Assembly: GCA_029204225.1 (NCBI GenBank)
Contig: CM055092.1
Span: 45,392,087-45,456,086, forward strand
Origin: Diphasiastrum complanatum
Taxonomy: Eukaryota > Streptophyta > Lycopodiopsida > Lycopodiales > Lycopodiaceae
Reading direction: 5' to 3'
Length of the DNA: 64,000 bases
Of the stretch, positions 24,239-37,116 are shown one piece after another. A model generated the notes under the pieces. It was not told the DNA's origin. It worked only from the letters and a program-made list of their open reading frames with translations, and did not search any database. Numbering within the stretch: the first letter of the stretch is position 1; each line of letters opens with the position of its first letter. The position numbers and the translations under genes are program-made.

Positions 24239-24646
24239 CTAACTCTTGATGAAGATCCTTAATCTCATGACATATGATGAAGCACTCTCATCTACTCTCT
24301 GATAACTTAGAAATATTTGGTTTCTAAGTGTAAGCAATCTAGAAGTATTTTTGATCTCATAGATTGTTTTTAGAGTATCCCAAGCTTCCTTGGCAGTGGT
24401 GCATGTACTGATCTCTCTTAACACTTCATTGGTAACATTCATTTTTATACAATGAAGTGCAATTCTGGCTCTTTCATGGAATGTTGCAGCTTCATTAGGT
24501 GCAGCAGGTTTTTCTTCAACTCCACTCACAATATCCATTACATCTTGTAGAATCAACAATGATTCCATTTTGATCTTCCACATTGCATAATTGGAAGATG
24601 TTAATCTCTCATTATGCTCTAAGAAATGTGAACCAGATGAAGACAT
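24239..24646 (-). pseudogene. Copia gag N-terminal part
   Basis: Opens MSSSGSHFLEHNERLTSSNY, then MWKIKMESLLILQDVMDIV, EAWDTLKTIYEIKNTSRLL and TLRNQIFLSYQRVDES: the usual plant copia gag layout. A frameshift near 24250 moves the rest of gag into the frame of 24158-23244. Confidence 0.85.
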
Positions 24647-25398
24647 CTCCTTGGTGAGAAATTCTAGTAATGATAAAGAATGGAGTTGAAAGGATGTTGC
24701 TTGCTATCTCAATCTAGGATCTAACACAGATGTTGATCCACCCTATGAAATCTAGCAACAGATGTGAGAACAAATTCTCAATACAGAAAATCAATCTATC
24801 TTGAATTTGGATCTTGCTTCAGTCACAAAAGAAGAAGCACATGCAAGCAAGAAGTCTATCTCTCCACGAGTTTCAATGTACTGATAAACTCTCTAGGAAC
24901 TTACTTTCAACTCAAACACAATAATATGTGTGAAATGAAAAGTCTAAGACCTCAGAACACTCACTTCTATCTAATCCTACTTGATTGACAGTGAAAATTG
25001 ATGAAAAAGACAGATGTGTGCTCACTTTGGCATATCCCACGAGTTGATTACCCTCTCAAACTCTCTGATTGCCTAAAACTCTTCTTAAAAAAAATCAAAT
25101 TGATTTAGAAACAAGAGCAACACATTCTACTCTCCAATACCTATCCAACAAGCTATAGAACATCAAATTTGGATCATTCACTGAGAAGTAGCACTCATTA
25201 ATTAGGGTTGATTTCACATGTGTGAGCTCTCTGTCCGTATAGAGCTCCACTGGATCAGATCAGCCTTGATTTGATCCACTTATGATCCACAGATTGCCTG
25301 TTTCTCAGAGACTTTGAATCCTTCTCCAAAATCCGAGTTCCTGCAAGCAAAGACACTGATGATCTGATGTATAGACTCTCACTTCTTCAAAGCATGAA

Positions 25399-25410
25399 GC
25401 TCTGATACCA
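25399..25410 (-). promoter_or_regulatory. Primer binding site of the copia element
   Basis: TGGTATCAGAGC on the minus strand, a perfect plant initiator-Met-tRNA site abutting the 5' LTR. Confidence 0.85.
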
Positions 25411-25811
<401 letters not shown>

Positions 25812-26409
25812 ATAATGACAAAACATGCCCAGCTTTTCCTACATGAGAGAGACTCGAATTCCTACATGGAAAGTCCACTTAACTGAACTAATTCACCTAC
25901 CAGAGATCCACATGTGTAACTGCATGCATGTATGGTGCATGTACTGCATGTCAACTCATAAAATTGCCTAGACATGTGTAGATCACATAAACTACTTTGC
26001 ATGTTGCATGCACCGATTGCATGTGGCTTGCATGCATACAGTAAGACTTTGCATGCTATCAAAACATCTGCATGTCATTACAATTGAACCTATCTAACTC
26101 AAATCCAAGCTACACTAGAAGGATATGTGCTCAATTCACACTCCTTATATGTACAACATGAAATCTAGTGGAAATTATCATGGACATGACCCCAAACTTG
26201 AGATAGGAAGATAATATTTTAATAATCTTCACATAATCTCGCTGCTCCAACAAGAGGAGATTAGAAGATCAGCATCCTCCTCAGGCTCAAGATCGGATCC
26301 TCAAGTTCTGTATTCAAAAAATCAGAAGTTTAGATCCAAGAGATATACAAAGTCAGGCTCTATTGACAAAAAGAGCAACATGTAGTCTGGACAAAATTTC
26401 GGTTCAGAA
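25812..26409. other. Unassigned DNA between copia pieces
   Basis: No coding motif. Rich in TGCATG and CATGCA words at 25920-26060. Confidence 0.35.
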
Positions 26410-27065
26410 TCGAATTCAAGCTCTTGCTGACTGAAGGCAGGTCTTGTACTAGATTCTGAATTGACATTTACTGAATATTGTTGTAGTTAAGATGGCCAAG
26501 TCTGAATTGCCACAACATATCAGTTGATTCAGAAGTGGCTGTATGAAGAGCTTGACTGTTAGAAGAATAACAATGGTTGAGTTTGTAAGGATAGCTGTTT
26601 CTTTTTTCATAGGCTAGAACCTTCCGGGATCTGTCAAGGATTGTGCAGCCTTCTGTATCGAATTCGACCCTCCGACCTGAATCGGTGATTCTGCTAACTG
26701 AGAGCAGATTCTTGGTCAAATTTGGAACGTGGAGAACATTGGACAACAACTTGACTTCACCTCTTCTTAATTCAACCCTGATTGTTTCTTCACCTTTGAT
26801 TGAATGCGGTAAGTTGTCTCCACGTTGCACAGCTCAAGAGTGGGTGAACGACTTGTAGTCTTTGAACCAGTCGCGATGGTGAGTCATGTGTTGAGTTGCT
26901 CCGGAGTCTAAATACCAAGAATCAATATCTTGTTGTTCTCTGACTTTGGTTATGAAAGCTGCTTCATTTTCTTGTTGTTGTTGTTGCTGATTTGAGTGAC
27001 TAGTTGTAGCACTATGTGCTTGTTGTTGGAACTGCATCTTCTTTTCGTTGTTGTAATTCTCCATG
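26410..27065 (-). pseudogene. Copia gag end, protease and pre-integrase fragment
   Basis: 27065-26834: a Gln-rich linker with a (Q)6 run, then IDSWYLDSGATQHMTHH (protease Asp-Ser-Gly). 26830-26468 in another frame: LLSNVLHVPNLTKNLLSVSR and LWQFRLGHLNYNNIQ. One frameshift; integrase is missing downstream. Confidence 0.8.
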
Positions 27066-27107
27066 TGAAAGTTGTATTATCAGTGCTAGAAGTCCCTTCA
27101 GTTCAGA

Positions 27108-27305
27108 CTCAGTTCATACATCCAAGTGCTTACTTACAGTGACATTTGTGGCTCGATGCAGACTGCTTCCACAGGGGGAGCTCTCTATTTCCTAACCTTC
27201 ATCGACGACTTCTCTCGAAGGACTACAACTTACTATATGAAGAACAAATCCAAAGGATTCAAGTTCTTCAAGCAGTTCAAGGCATCCAATTATTCGGCAT
27301 ATTCC
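27108..27305 (+). pseudogene. Copia integrase fragment
   Basis: Codes for YSDICGSMQTASTGGALYFL and TFIDDFSRRTTTYYMKNKS, the start of a copia integrase core (H-S-D and D-D-F-S-R motifs). It lies on the strand opposite to the piece at 26410-27065, which points to an inversion or a separate insertion. Confidence 0.8.
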
Positions 27306-28140
27306 TAATCCTGGCCAAATGCCAATTTGTGATCACGCACAACATAGTGATAGGCCATGTAGTTTTGAGACATGGCATCGCCACAGATGTCGACAAGATC
27401 TGCATAATACTTGTTTTTCCCGATCCAGGAACTGTACGTGAAGTAAACATCTTTATGAGGCATTGCAACTATTATCGAAAATTTGTCCTGAATTTTGCTA
27501 AGCTGGCCCGTTTGATCTATCAAATGACCATCCAACTAGAATGGACAGCTGAAGCCACTTAGGCTTTCCACAAACTCATGAAGGCCTTAGTCACTGCACC
27601 AATCCTTTGACCCCCTATCTGGACCATAGGATTCCATGTCCATACAGACATCTCTAAGTATGACAAAGGGAATGTTCTGACATAGCCTAGGGAGTACAAG
27701 AAGGATTACCTGATTTATTTAGCCAGTAGACAGTTGATTCTCACAGAGATGAACTACACAACCACCAAACGAGAAGCGTTGCCATGGTATATAACGTGAA
27801 TAAATTCTACCATTACCTGCTAGCCAATCCATTCGTTTTCTTCGTAGATCACCAAGCCCTACTGTAGTTGGTAAATAGACCATGCAAAACTGGAAGGATC
27901 ACACAATGGCTACTGCTCCTCCAAGAGTTCGACTTTAAAATAGTCGTTCGCAAGGGAAAACAACACTATCTGGTTGATCACCTCTCATGGATCCGCAATG
28001 CTCTTGAGAGTAGAAGAGATGATGACTCCCTAATGCCATCCTATTCCATGTTGATGTCGTCCCTGAGTGGGCTGCCGACATCGTTGGATACCTTATGTCG
28101 GGACGTCCTCCCCCTGAGATGAACAAGATCAAACAACGCA
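27306..28140 (+). pseudogene. Ty3/gypsy RT connection and RNase H fragment
   Basis: VREVNIFMRHCNYYRKFVLN with FAKLARLIYQM is the gypsy RT thumb. HVHTDISKYDKGNVL, LIYLASRQLILTEMNYTTTK, FYHYLLANPFVFFVDHQAL and GRITQWLLLLQEFDFKIVV mark RNase H with its DHQAL motif. Stops break it and integrase is absent. Confidence 0.8.
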
Positions 28141-29050
28141 GGTTGATCATCAGATGCCTTGGCAGAACACATAAAGCATTGTCATGCCACCGCCGCCACC
28201 CTTCTTGAAGCCCTCCATCTTGCCTATAACGAGCTCCGAAAACTCTATTATGACTGCCATCAATGACAAAATTTCCAAAATTTACACGTGGGGATGATCC
28301 ACAAGTATGATAGATCTTATTAAGCTTTATGATTAGCACAATAACCTGATTCTAGATTGAATAGCAAGATCTAGTACATAAGTTATGGCTTAATCACAAT
28401 CTAGCATGCTAAGAATCAGAGGATGATAGCAATGAATCATAAATGAGCAAAAGTACAAGAAATTACTGTATGAGCATTAGCCTCAACCTTCGTTAGAAAG
28501 AGAAAGTGAGAGAGAGATCAAGCAAAAATGGTGTAGATCCAAAATGGCATGAGATAGCTACAAAGCTTTGGTTCTTCATAAAAAATTATGAGAATAGCTA
28601 CACATATTTATGGAGTTTGAGGTAGCTCAAGGTAGAACCACATCCATCCACCTTTCAATGACATCTAAAGTGAAAACTAGAGTCTATGTGACATTTGTCA
28701 CATCTCATGCATGTATCTCTACCTACTTTTACCAAGTGTCCTAGTTCTAACTAGAATTGTACAAATCATCATTCATGTGTCCATTTTACTTTGTGCATGC
28801 CTTGCATGTCACTATGGATCACTTACAATTAATGCATGTGAAATGCCACGAGTTTCTACAAGCATATTTTTGCTATTTCTAAGTCTACAATCTATATGCA
28901 AGTTGTATTCAACCACCTAGATATGTCAAATCCATATAGCTCGAGTTCTATCTAGGCCAAATTTGGCATTTACATTTGTGAATCAACATACTTGCATAGT
29001 ACAAAGTTTGTAGCAAGCCTAAAGTCAAAATGGATTATTTTTCAATTTCA
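28141..29050. other. Mostly unassigned DNA downstream of the gypsy RNase H
   Basis: 28141-28270 still looks like a coding remnant of the gypsy element. 28340-29050 shows nothing recognisable. Confidence 0.3.
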
Positions 29051-29054
29051 ACAA

Positions 29055-30324
29055 TCAATAGCATCCCGCCACCCTCATCATTTGCTACAAAGTGACCTTG
29101 GCACATTATAATGCCATCATCCAAGATCCATCCATCTACCATCCTTGCTCCATCTCCGACTTCCCCTTCATCAAATCCACTTCCACCATCGACAACAACA
29201 GCTCCAACTAACCTTCTCTCATTTCGACCTCCAAACTGGCGGAGATCGCACCTTCAACTAGGACCTTTAGTACGTTGCACATGCTGAAGCCACCACCTCT
29301 CTTCAAATCGATCCTAACATGTCCCCTTTCAAGTTCGCAACTCCGCCTCGTGGCATTTCACCACCTCGCGCCATGTCGCCCCCCTCTTCACCTCCTATCA
29401 CCTTATCACCTCCCAAATATGATCTTCCATCCACCTCCACCATCCCTCCTCGAATTGTTGACAAACTTCTTGATCCTGTGGCGGTATGGCAAGCATTGAT
29501 ACCAGAAAGTATTTTCAGTACCCGACTCGGAACAACCGGCCTTCTTCGCCAAACAATATCCAGATATCAAGACAAGAGGTGGCTATAAGCTACCTCAAAA
29601 GCTCAATGAGCTCCTAAAGAAGAAACCGGCCAATATCCTCTCACTTTTGCATCCTCAACCAGAATGGAGAAAGACGGTACTTATGAATAGCCCCATGTTG
29701 ATAAAAGAATATCTCATAGCTCCTGCGACTTCAAGGGTAGATCCAGCGTATCATCCTATGCCCCATTGAAGATCATGGATGACATTAAAGACTCCAAGCG
29801 TCGAGGCCTACAATTGGTCGATAATAAAGTCTGAATAGTGTTGGAAAATGGCGGTCGACTTCAACAGGGCCCTCAACTAGTTCATGACCGACACGTCTAA
29901 TTCTCCAGATCCCATCGTTCTGGAAGCCTATTACAACGTGGAGACTCTTCTAACAACCACAAAGGTGGATACATGGTGGGACATGTGCTTCAACAAGTAT
30001 TGTTTCAATCCAAATAAGGCCTTCAAGATGACAGCAATCGAGGATCAAATTTCACTATATTGGACCTACCATCGCCTATCCACAACATCTTTTGTCAATA
30101 TAGCGAGGATGGAACGATGGTATACGACGGATTTCATGGGAAATATGCACCCGACATTCGGCCCAATGCGCTCGCAATCCATACAACGCAGCTTAGTGTG
30201 GTCCCGATTCGTTTGTGTGGTTGCGCAAACCCACCGTCGAATCCGAGATGCCGAAGACATGAAGGGCCAGCAACTCGAAAAGGCTCCACGAAGCATGTCT
30301 CTATCATCTGTATCATACTTTTAA
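29055..30324 (+). pseudogene. Unidentified broken coding region
   Basis: Coding-like sequence in shifting frames: a Pro/Ser-rich part (MSPFKFATPPRGISPPRAMS, 29319-29588) and a 146-codon open frame at 29884-30324 with VDTWWDMCFNKYCFNPNKAF, TAIEDQISLYWTYHRLST and MERWYTTDFMGNMHPTFGPM. Aromatic-rich and globular in character, it matches no family that I recognise. Its place after gypsy RNase H suggests a retroelement protein or a captured host sequence, but this is a guess. Confidence 0.35.
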
Positions 30325-31381
30325 AAAAAAAAAAAACAACAACAAAAGAAGTCCAGAAAAAAGATCAAGGGACTCACTTCATTTTTCATGTTTTCACCAT
30401 TCATTTCATTTTATCTTTCTTATTTTTCTTTTATCTATTTGTAAATACACTTTCTTTGTCCCCCCCGTCCCCTCTCAACCTCAATTTTGTTGCCACAAAT
30501 TTTTTTTTTCTAACTCTTCGCCGCATCTCATCCCCCTCTTGTCTATACCCCTTTTTCACTTTCTTTCGCAACAGTCTCACATTGCCCCGCACGCCAACGC
30601 CAACGTCATATGCAGGTGCCAAGAGACTGTCACGAAATTTGCAGTGGGAGCATGTTAGAAGATTCTTTTAATGGATTCCAGATGCTAAAAGAGTCTAACG
30701 AATATCAAGTGAAGGAATTGAGTCACCAAACTACATTAAGGAGCATTGACAAATCACTGAGAAGGAGTTCTAGAATCCATATGTACCGGGAACGCCAATA
30801 CCAAAAAATTCGACAACAAGTCGCGGACCGGCCAACGAGCGAAAACAAAGCCCAGTGCCTCACCAATATATCTTATGGCAACGGGAATAAAAGCATGACC
30901 AAGTTTGCATAAAGACTTAGATCTATTTGTAATATAACGTCAAACACATTTAAAAGGTGCACTGTACTCGTAAGCCTATGACACGAGAAGTAGAAATAGA
31001 TCTATACTCCAATGGGCCTAAAATAAGAAAGGACCCAAAGTAGTGAAAAATGCAATTTGTCTTAAAAAAACTTTTTAGAAGTCAAGTTCTTATGGCACAC
31101 GGTTTTGGGTGCACCAAAAACACTAACTCTAGTTTTGTCTCTAAGTACGAATGTGACACCAGCCTCACACCTTCATCTAGGTCGTTCCATCTTTAGATCC
31201 AACACCAAGATTGACACCCTTGGTAGGATTAGATCCCATCTTAGATCCGTAGTTTAATCCCCCCCCCCCCATTGGATCAAAGCCCATACTACACCGACAC
31301 TCACCCGATTGGAGATCCAAACCCCTTCTTTGTGTGAAAAATTGTCAAAATCTATCTTGGATATTTTTTGTGTTTCTAGTT
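30325..31381. other. Unassigned region with a 100-codon open frame
   Basis: An A-run and pyrimidine-rich DNA come first, then an open frame at 30610-30912 (basic, with SLRRSSRIHMYRERQYQKI). It looks like a protein tail but has no recognisable family. A 10-base C run lies at about 31260. Confidence 0.3.
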
Positions 31382-32127
31382 TGTGAGAAAATATCACACG
31401 TGTGGAGCATGTTCCCACATGTAGAAAAAGTAAAAATAGTTTAGTCATGTTGACTTTAGGGGTATCATAAAGATTTTGTATCAAGCATCTTGGTGTAAAA
31501 CTTTGATAGGGCCAATTTCGGCTTTAGAGGTCAAATGGTCAAGTACACATGTTTTGTCATGGTTAGGCCAAAATTCAATTGTGATGTAACTCGAGCTAGT
31601 TAGGTTGCTTACACATGTCAAGTTTAGATTTTGATGAGTGATGCACCCTCTGTGGTGGCAAAAGTCAAAGGGTCCAATCAAAAGTGAGGGATGTTGCATC
31701 ACACATCCAATAGGATTAGAGAGGCTATGTTTAAGGGGTCCAATAAGAATAAATCATGGATCTCCACGAGTTTCTATATGCACTTTCATTCCCTTCATTA
31801 ATGTATGAGAGATCTATGAATTTTTGAGTCAATTTGAAGATTTGCCAATTTTGCTTGTATTGTCTTCTCTCTCTAGATGAGTCCAAAAGTGGTATTTTCT
31901 CTCTCTACCCAAGGAGAGGAGCTTGTTGGAACTTACTTTATTTCATGAAGTCTTCCACACGTGTGAAACACCTTTTGGTAATGAATGAATGCATGTAGAA
32001 TGGTCTTTTTGCCTTAGATATTGTCATTGATCTTAGATTCAATTAATAGGTGATCTATAGTGCATGACCCAAGCTTAGGAGATCAATTTTACACATTAGG
32101 ACATTCCCACATGTGTGAATTTTCACA
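31382..32127 (+). repeat. 5' LTR (746 bp) of the outer nested element N1
   Basis: Starts TGTGAGAAAATATCACACGT and ends ACATGTGTGAATTTTCACA, a good inverted end pair (TGTGAAAATTCACACATGTG when reversed). The primer site follows at 32128. Confidence 0.7.
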
Positions 32128-32139
32128 TGGTATCAGAGC
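32128..32139 (+). promoter_or_regulatory. Primer binding site of element N1
   Basis: TGGTATCAGAGC immediately after the LTR end CA, a perfect initiator-Met-tRNA site. Confidence 0.8.
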
Positions 32140-32607
32140 CTACCTAAGCTTTTGATGCATCTATCATCCATAGTTTCAAAAATTTCATGAAAATCTAGAT
32201 CTAGAGAGTGTTGATTGCATCTCCCATGCTATCTCAAGGAAATTTGGATCAAAAGGGTTCATTATCATAAAAAAATTGAATCATTTCAGGTATTGTACGG
32301 AATTCCCTGCTCAGACACGTTTGAAGTACAACCAAGTTCATTTGAAAAGTTCTCTTCACGGTTAGATCCAAATTTGGTGCTAGATAGTTTGAAAGCTAGT
32401 TTTGTCTAGTTTTTGTAGCAATTTGTTTCAATCCATTTGGTAGAGCCAATCAAAAGCTATAAGCTTTTGAAGAGGGTTAGGTAGGGCACCTAGACCTGTC
32501 TGGACACATTTGGTTTGATCATATCTTGCTAGTTTGACCAAAAAATTCAAGAAGAGGCTTGCCAATGTCATCTATTTGAGATCTAGTCATCATTTTGAGG
32601 TCATAGT

Positions 32608-33253
32608 TGTGAGAGATTTCAACAAGTTTAGTCATATTTTGGTAAATTGTCAATTGAGGCCCAAAACTCATTTTAGACTTAGAGATAAACTTTTTGAAGT
32701 TATATTAGTTTAAAATACATTCAATAAACACTTTTTGAAAGTGTGGGAAAGTTGGTAGTTGAGTTTGAGAGAGATTCAAATTTGAATGTTGGGTACTTTG
32801 AATCTAGACCCAAGAATAGTAGGGTTTACATTTTGGAGGGAAAGCCAAGTGGCCAAATAGGGCTTGAACCTGTTATAAAAGGATGTAACTCGTGGAGAGA
32901 CACATCTTCTCTCTTCCTCTCTCTCATTTCATGCTTATACATGGTTCTCTTTGGGTTCTACTACTCATTGGTGCACTCTCATGATGTTATCTTGCAATCT
33001 TGTGTGTAGAATGCTCATATTTTGTTATTTTTGGTTCCACACGTGTGAAATACAGTAGGGTACTATAATTGTACGGAAAGAAACCATATTTTGTGTTTTG
33101 GTTCATGTTTGATCAGTATCTCTTAGAGTTTGCATCTCATTTTGTATGTAGATGCTGATTTTTCTACATTGGCAGGATTGTTGGTTTGCTCCTTATTGTA
33201 ACCAAAGATCAGGGAGGACATGGATTGGATCTTGAATTATCTGAAATACTTCA
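32608..33253 (+). repeat. 5' LTR of N2
   Basis: 646 bp; pairs with 37117-37736. Differences include an extra TTAGTTTAAAATACA-like piece near 32705 and extra CTCTTTC bases near 32915. Confidence 0.85.
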
Positions 33254-33854
33254 CTATCAGAGCTATTGTGTTTCAGGTTATGAAAGGATCAGCCATCTTC
33301 AGCAAGGATTTGGAGGAGCTACCAATGCTAGATCGCATGCTAGATTGATTTCTACTCAAAAATCAGCATTTTTGCATATGTAGATTGGATTTTTTGTAGG
33401 TCAAAACTCAATATATGGTTATGTACTTGATCAATTCCGCTTTCACACTTGTTTTACTGAAATTATCCAATTTTTGGTGCATTATGAAGGTCTCATTGGA
33501 GGCTACAAGAAGATATATCAAGTTTCTAGAAATTGCATGTAGAATTTGAGATATTCATTTTTTTGTGATTTTGTCAAAACCCTAATTTTGATTGGATCTT
33601 TAGTTTGTGAGGTTACTGAATTTCATTTGAGTGTGTTTCAATCTTAGGAAGTGGCAAGAATTATTAGATTGAGGATAGATCGTAGGTTGATCAAGATTTC
33701 ACTATTCTATGTGTTGATTTTCTAGCTAGAAGTGGTAGTAAAGATTTGAGAGGTTCCATATCTTTGTGATTTCTTCTTGAGTTCATTTGTTGACATTCAA
33801 GAGAGTACTTTGTGCATTGGAATAGGTTGAAAGAGAAGATCAGTTCACTTCAAC

Positions 33855-34676
33855 ATGGCTACAAGTGGAGGCTTTATGTTGGAGAGCAATGATAGGCTTA
33901 CCTCAATCAATTATTCTACTTGGAAGTTGAGGATGGAGTCCTAATTGGAGATGAATGAGTTGATGGAGATTGTTGAAGGTGTGGAGGAGAGACTTCAAGC
34001 ACCTCAAGATCAAGTGAGGTGTGACAAGAGAGCAAAGAAAGCTCTACACATAATCAAGATGAATGTTATCAATGAGCTACTCAAGGAGATTGGTAAGTGC
34101 ACATCATCTTTGGAGGCTTGGGAAGCTTTGAAGAATTTTTATGAATCCAAGTCTAGATCAAGAGTGCTTACTCTTAGGAGGAAAATCTTTCAAAGTTTGC
34201 AAAAGAAGGAAGAGGGTACTCATGCTTTTGTTTTGAGGGTTAAAGCATTCAATGCTGAATTAGCATGTATTGACGAAAGCATTAAGGAGGTAGAACTTGT
34301 TCAAGTTATACTTAATGGCTTGTTGGATGATCATGCTAATCTTGTTCAAAGCTTTGCTATTCAAAAGACTTTGCCAAGTATTGTGGATTTGCAAGAGATC
34401 TTGGTGAATGAGGAGTATAGGCTTCAATCAAGAGGAGGTGGATCTACATTGACATCTCATTATGAAGATGATGCTATGTTCATCAAAGGCAAGTTCAAGG
34501 GCAAAGGCAAAGGCAATTGGTCTAAAGGGCAAGATCAAGGTGAGACTTCCTCTTTTGGCAAAAAGAAAGATAATTCTAAGTTAAAGTGCTTTTATTGTGG
34601 AATCAAAGGGCATTTTGCTAATGAATGTTTGAAGAAGCAAAGAGATGAAGGTAGCAAGCATCAACTTTATTACTAA
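33855..34676 (+). pseudogene. N2 gag, one stop codon from open
   Basis: From the ATG at 33855: MATSGGFMLESNDRLTS, NYSTWKLRMES, a single TAA at 33942, then 243 open codons with LMEIVEGVEERLQAPQDQVR, EAWEALKNFYESKSRSRVLT, LRRKIFQSLQKKEEGTHAF and a CCHC zinc knuckle CFYCGIKGHFANEC (34588-34629) near the end. The length is typical of a copia gag. Most of it has stayed open while flanking pol is absent, which suggests that gag was kept under selection until recently. Confidence 0.85.
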
Positions 34677-34690
34677 TGGTGAGGATCTAG

Positions 34691-34948
34691 GTGGTGGTGA
34701 TTCTCTTTTTGATGTGTTCTTCAAGTCCAATATCAAGTGAAGGTGACAAAGATTCATGGTGGATTGATAGTGGAGCTAGTTCACACATGACTAGTCACAA
34801 GGAGTTCTTTACTTCTTTGGTCACTTATGATGGAGCCAAGAAAGCAATTTACATGGCCAATGGTGGTGAGTGTGTGATTGAAGGTATTGGTTCAATTCCT
34901 ATTTGTGTCTCTACTAATAGGAAAGCAAGACTTGATGGTGTTCTTTGA
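34691..34948 (+). pseudogene. N2 protease N-terminal fragment
   Basis: Frame-shifted relative to gag. Codes for DSWWIDSGASSHMTSHKEFF with the catalytic DSG and then GGECVIEGIGSIPICVS, after which copia homology ends at a stop. Confidence 0.75.
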
Positions 34949-36939
34949 ATTCCTTCACACTTTTCAAGCTTGGTGCTTTTGTTATGGCTAACAAAAAGGA
35001 TGTAATGGAAAAGAAGATTGGTCTCAACTTTCCAAAGTTCCCTTTTAGGATCAATAAGATTGGTGGATCTTATGCAAAGTCTAAAAATCTTCCTTATGCT
35101 AGATCTAGGTCAAGATCTAATATGCTTCTTGGAGATGTTCATCTTTGTGCTAACTTGGCTAGTCTTGAGGATAATGATGGTGTTTCAATGGTTCTTCATG
35201 GCAAGTGCAAGCATGCAAAAGGTAAGGAAACAACTAACTTCATCAATGGAGGTGAAGGTTCTTCCTTGGAAGAGATAGTTGTTAATGAATTCTTTGATCA
35301 TATGGAAAAAGATGTTGCTAAGTGCATTCATGAAGGAGGTGGTTCTTCTACATTCGTTTGTGATGAGTCCAAGAAAGTTATTTTTGCAGCAAGTGGAGTC
35401 ACATGTCTTCATAAAGAGAGTAGATTAAATGGTTCAAGAGAGTAGATCAAATAGCTCTATCAAGAGACTTGGTGAGGGAGATAGTCACAAGTCAAGAAGA
35501 AGAGAAGTATGTGAAGAGTTCAAAGTAGGATGTACTTTGAATGATGTCATTGTAAATGATAGTGAGGAATAATCATTATCATATGAGTCATTACCTAAAA
35601 CATTGAGTAGAAGCTCTTGCTTGAAAAAAGAGAGTACTTCAATCATCCTTATGTTGAAGGTACAAATCATTTTTTTCATGGCTTCTAATGTCTTTGAGGT
35701 TTCTACTTCTTATGATGCAATCATTAAGAGGGAGTCTTATGAAGGAAAGAGCAATGGAAGATTGGTTCTTGGGAAGATCCAAGGCATGGATCTCACATCT
35801 CTTCATCAACTCAAAGGATTTTATGATTGTGAATTGATCACTCATAATCAAGATGACAAAAGGTTGGTTGAAGAAGACTACATGGAGCAAATCGAGAGAC
35901 AATTTCTTCAAGACAAGGGACATCTCATTGGTGAGCTTATTGAGGTTTGTTATGGACTCAGGAAGGCTGGATTTATTAGGTTTGATACTCAACTTCACCT
36001 ACTCTATTTCATGTTGGATGGAAAGTTTGGAATCTATCTTTTGATTTATGATGGTGCCACCAATGACATTGTTTTCACTAACCTTTGTGGAAGATTGAGA
36101 TCAAGCATTGATGAGATCTTGTTGGATCAAGATCATATGTTTGAGAGGGAGTATTTCCAGAGGTTTAGGTTTAAAGATATTCATATCTTTGATATCTTTG
36201 AAGATCAAGAGAAAGGTTAGCAAGTAGAAGTGACACACTTTGCTTTACTCACACGTTTTGGAGAATCTTCTTGTGTAGATGATGCTATGCAAGTGGATAT
36301 TGGTTCTCATGGTTTTCATGCTGAAAAATCAAGTAATGGATCTAGAAAACAAAGTTTGTTCAATGACTTTGATGATCAAGAGGAAGATCAAGAGGTTGGT
36401 CTCAAAGGGCTTCAACAACACAAAAGGAAAGATGGAAATTTGGAGCTAGTCAAGAGCATCAAAGGAAGGTACTTTACTTGTTCTATCTCATGTTTGAGCC
36501 ATTTCATGTGGATGTGTGAAAATTGTCAAGATATGGACAAACTAGCTACATTGTCTTGCAATATCTTATTGTTGGAGTTGTACTAGAATTCTTGGCTGGT
36601 TTTACTGATGCAAATGAAGCTATTGGAGGTTCATTATGTCACTCATTCATGATCAGGTTCTCAAGTGTTGAGCTACTTGGTGCCACTGTTTGGAGATTGT
36701 CAATTTTTGGTGAATTCATGGTCATTTTCTTGTGTCACGAGATGGAGGCTCATTCATGGAGTTTTTTGGTGGAGACATTTCAAGAAAGGACAAAGTTGGA
36801 GGAGACAAGCAAGCAAATGGTCATCACTCACATTTATTGTTTAGTTGCTGTAATTTTCCAGAGAGTTCAAAGTTTGAAACATGGAGGAATCATTTCATTC
36901 ACATTCTATTTGGTTCTTCATGTTCTAGTTATATCTTGA
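34949..36939 (+). pseudogene. N2 unidentified open frames in place of pol
   Basis: 34945-35445 is an open frame of 166 codons rich in Lys, Ser and Glu. 35603-36586 is one frame broken only by a TAG at 36218, coding for about 325 residues, with DLTSLHQLKGFYDCELITHN, KGHLIGELIEVCYGLRKAGF, LLYFMLDGKFGIYLLIYDGA and QRFRFKDIHIFDIFEDQEKG. I do not recognise a family. It is hydrophilic to amphipathic with no transmembrane run or catalytic retroviral motif. It could be a captured host gene or a diverged accessory protein. Confidence 0.45.
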
Positions 36940-37116
36940 TGTGTAAAATTGATGTAAGAAATAGTGAAGCATCCAATTTGGACACTATTCTCTATAACAA
37001 TTATGAAAGATACTTTAGAATCTTAGAAAGGAGATCTATACTTAGGATGGAGATCATTCTAAAGTTGGATCAAAGTAGTATGGTTAAAACTATGCCAAAA
37101 CTAGTTTAAGAGGGAG

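Noticed and set aside
32743-33009. Matching open frames at 32743-33009 and 37237-37539
   Set aside because: They are the same stretch in the two LTRs of N2; LTRs do not code here.
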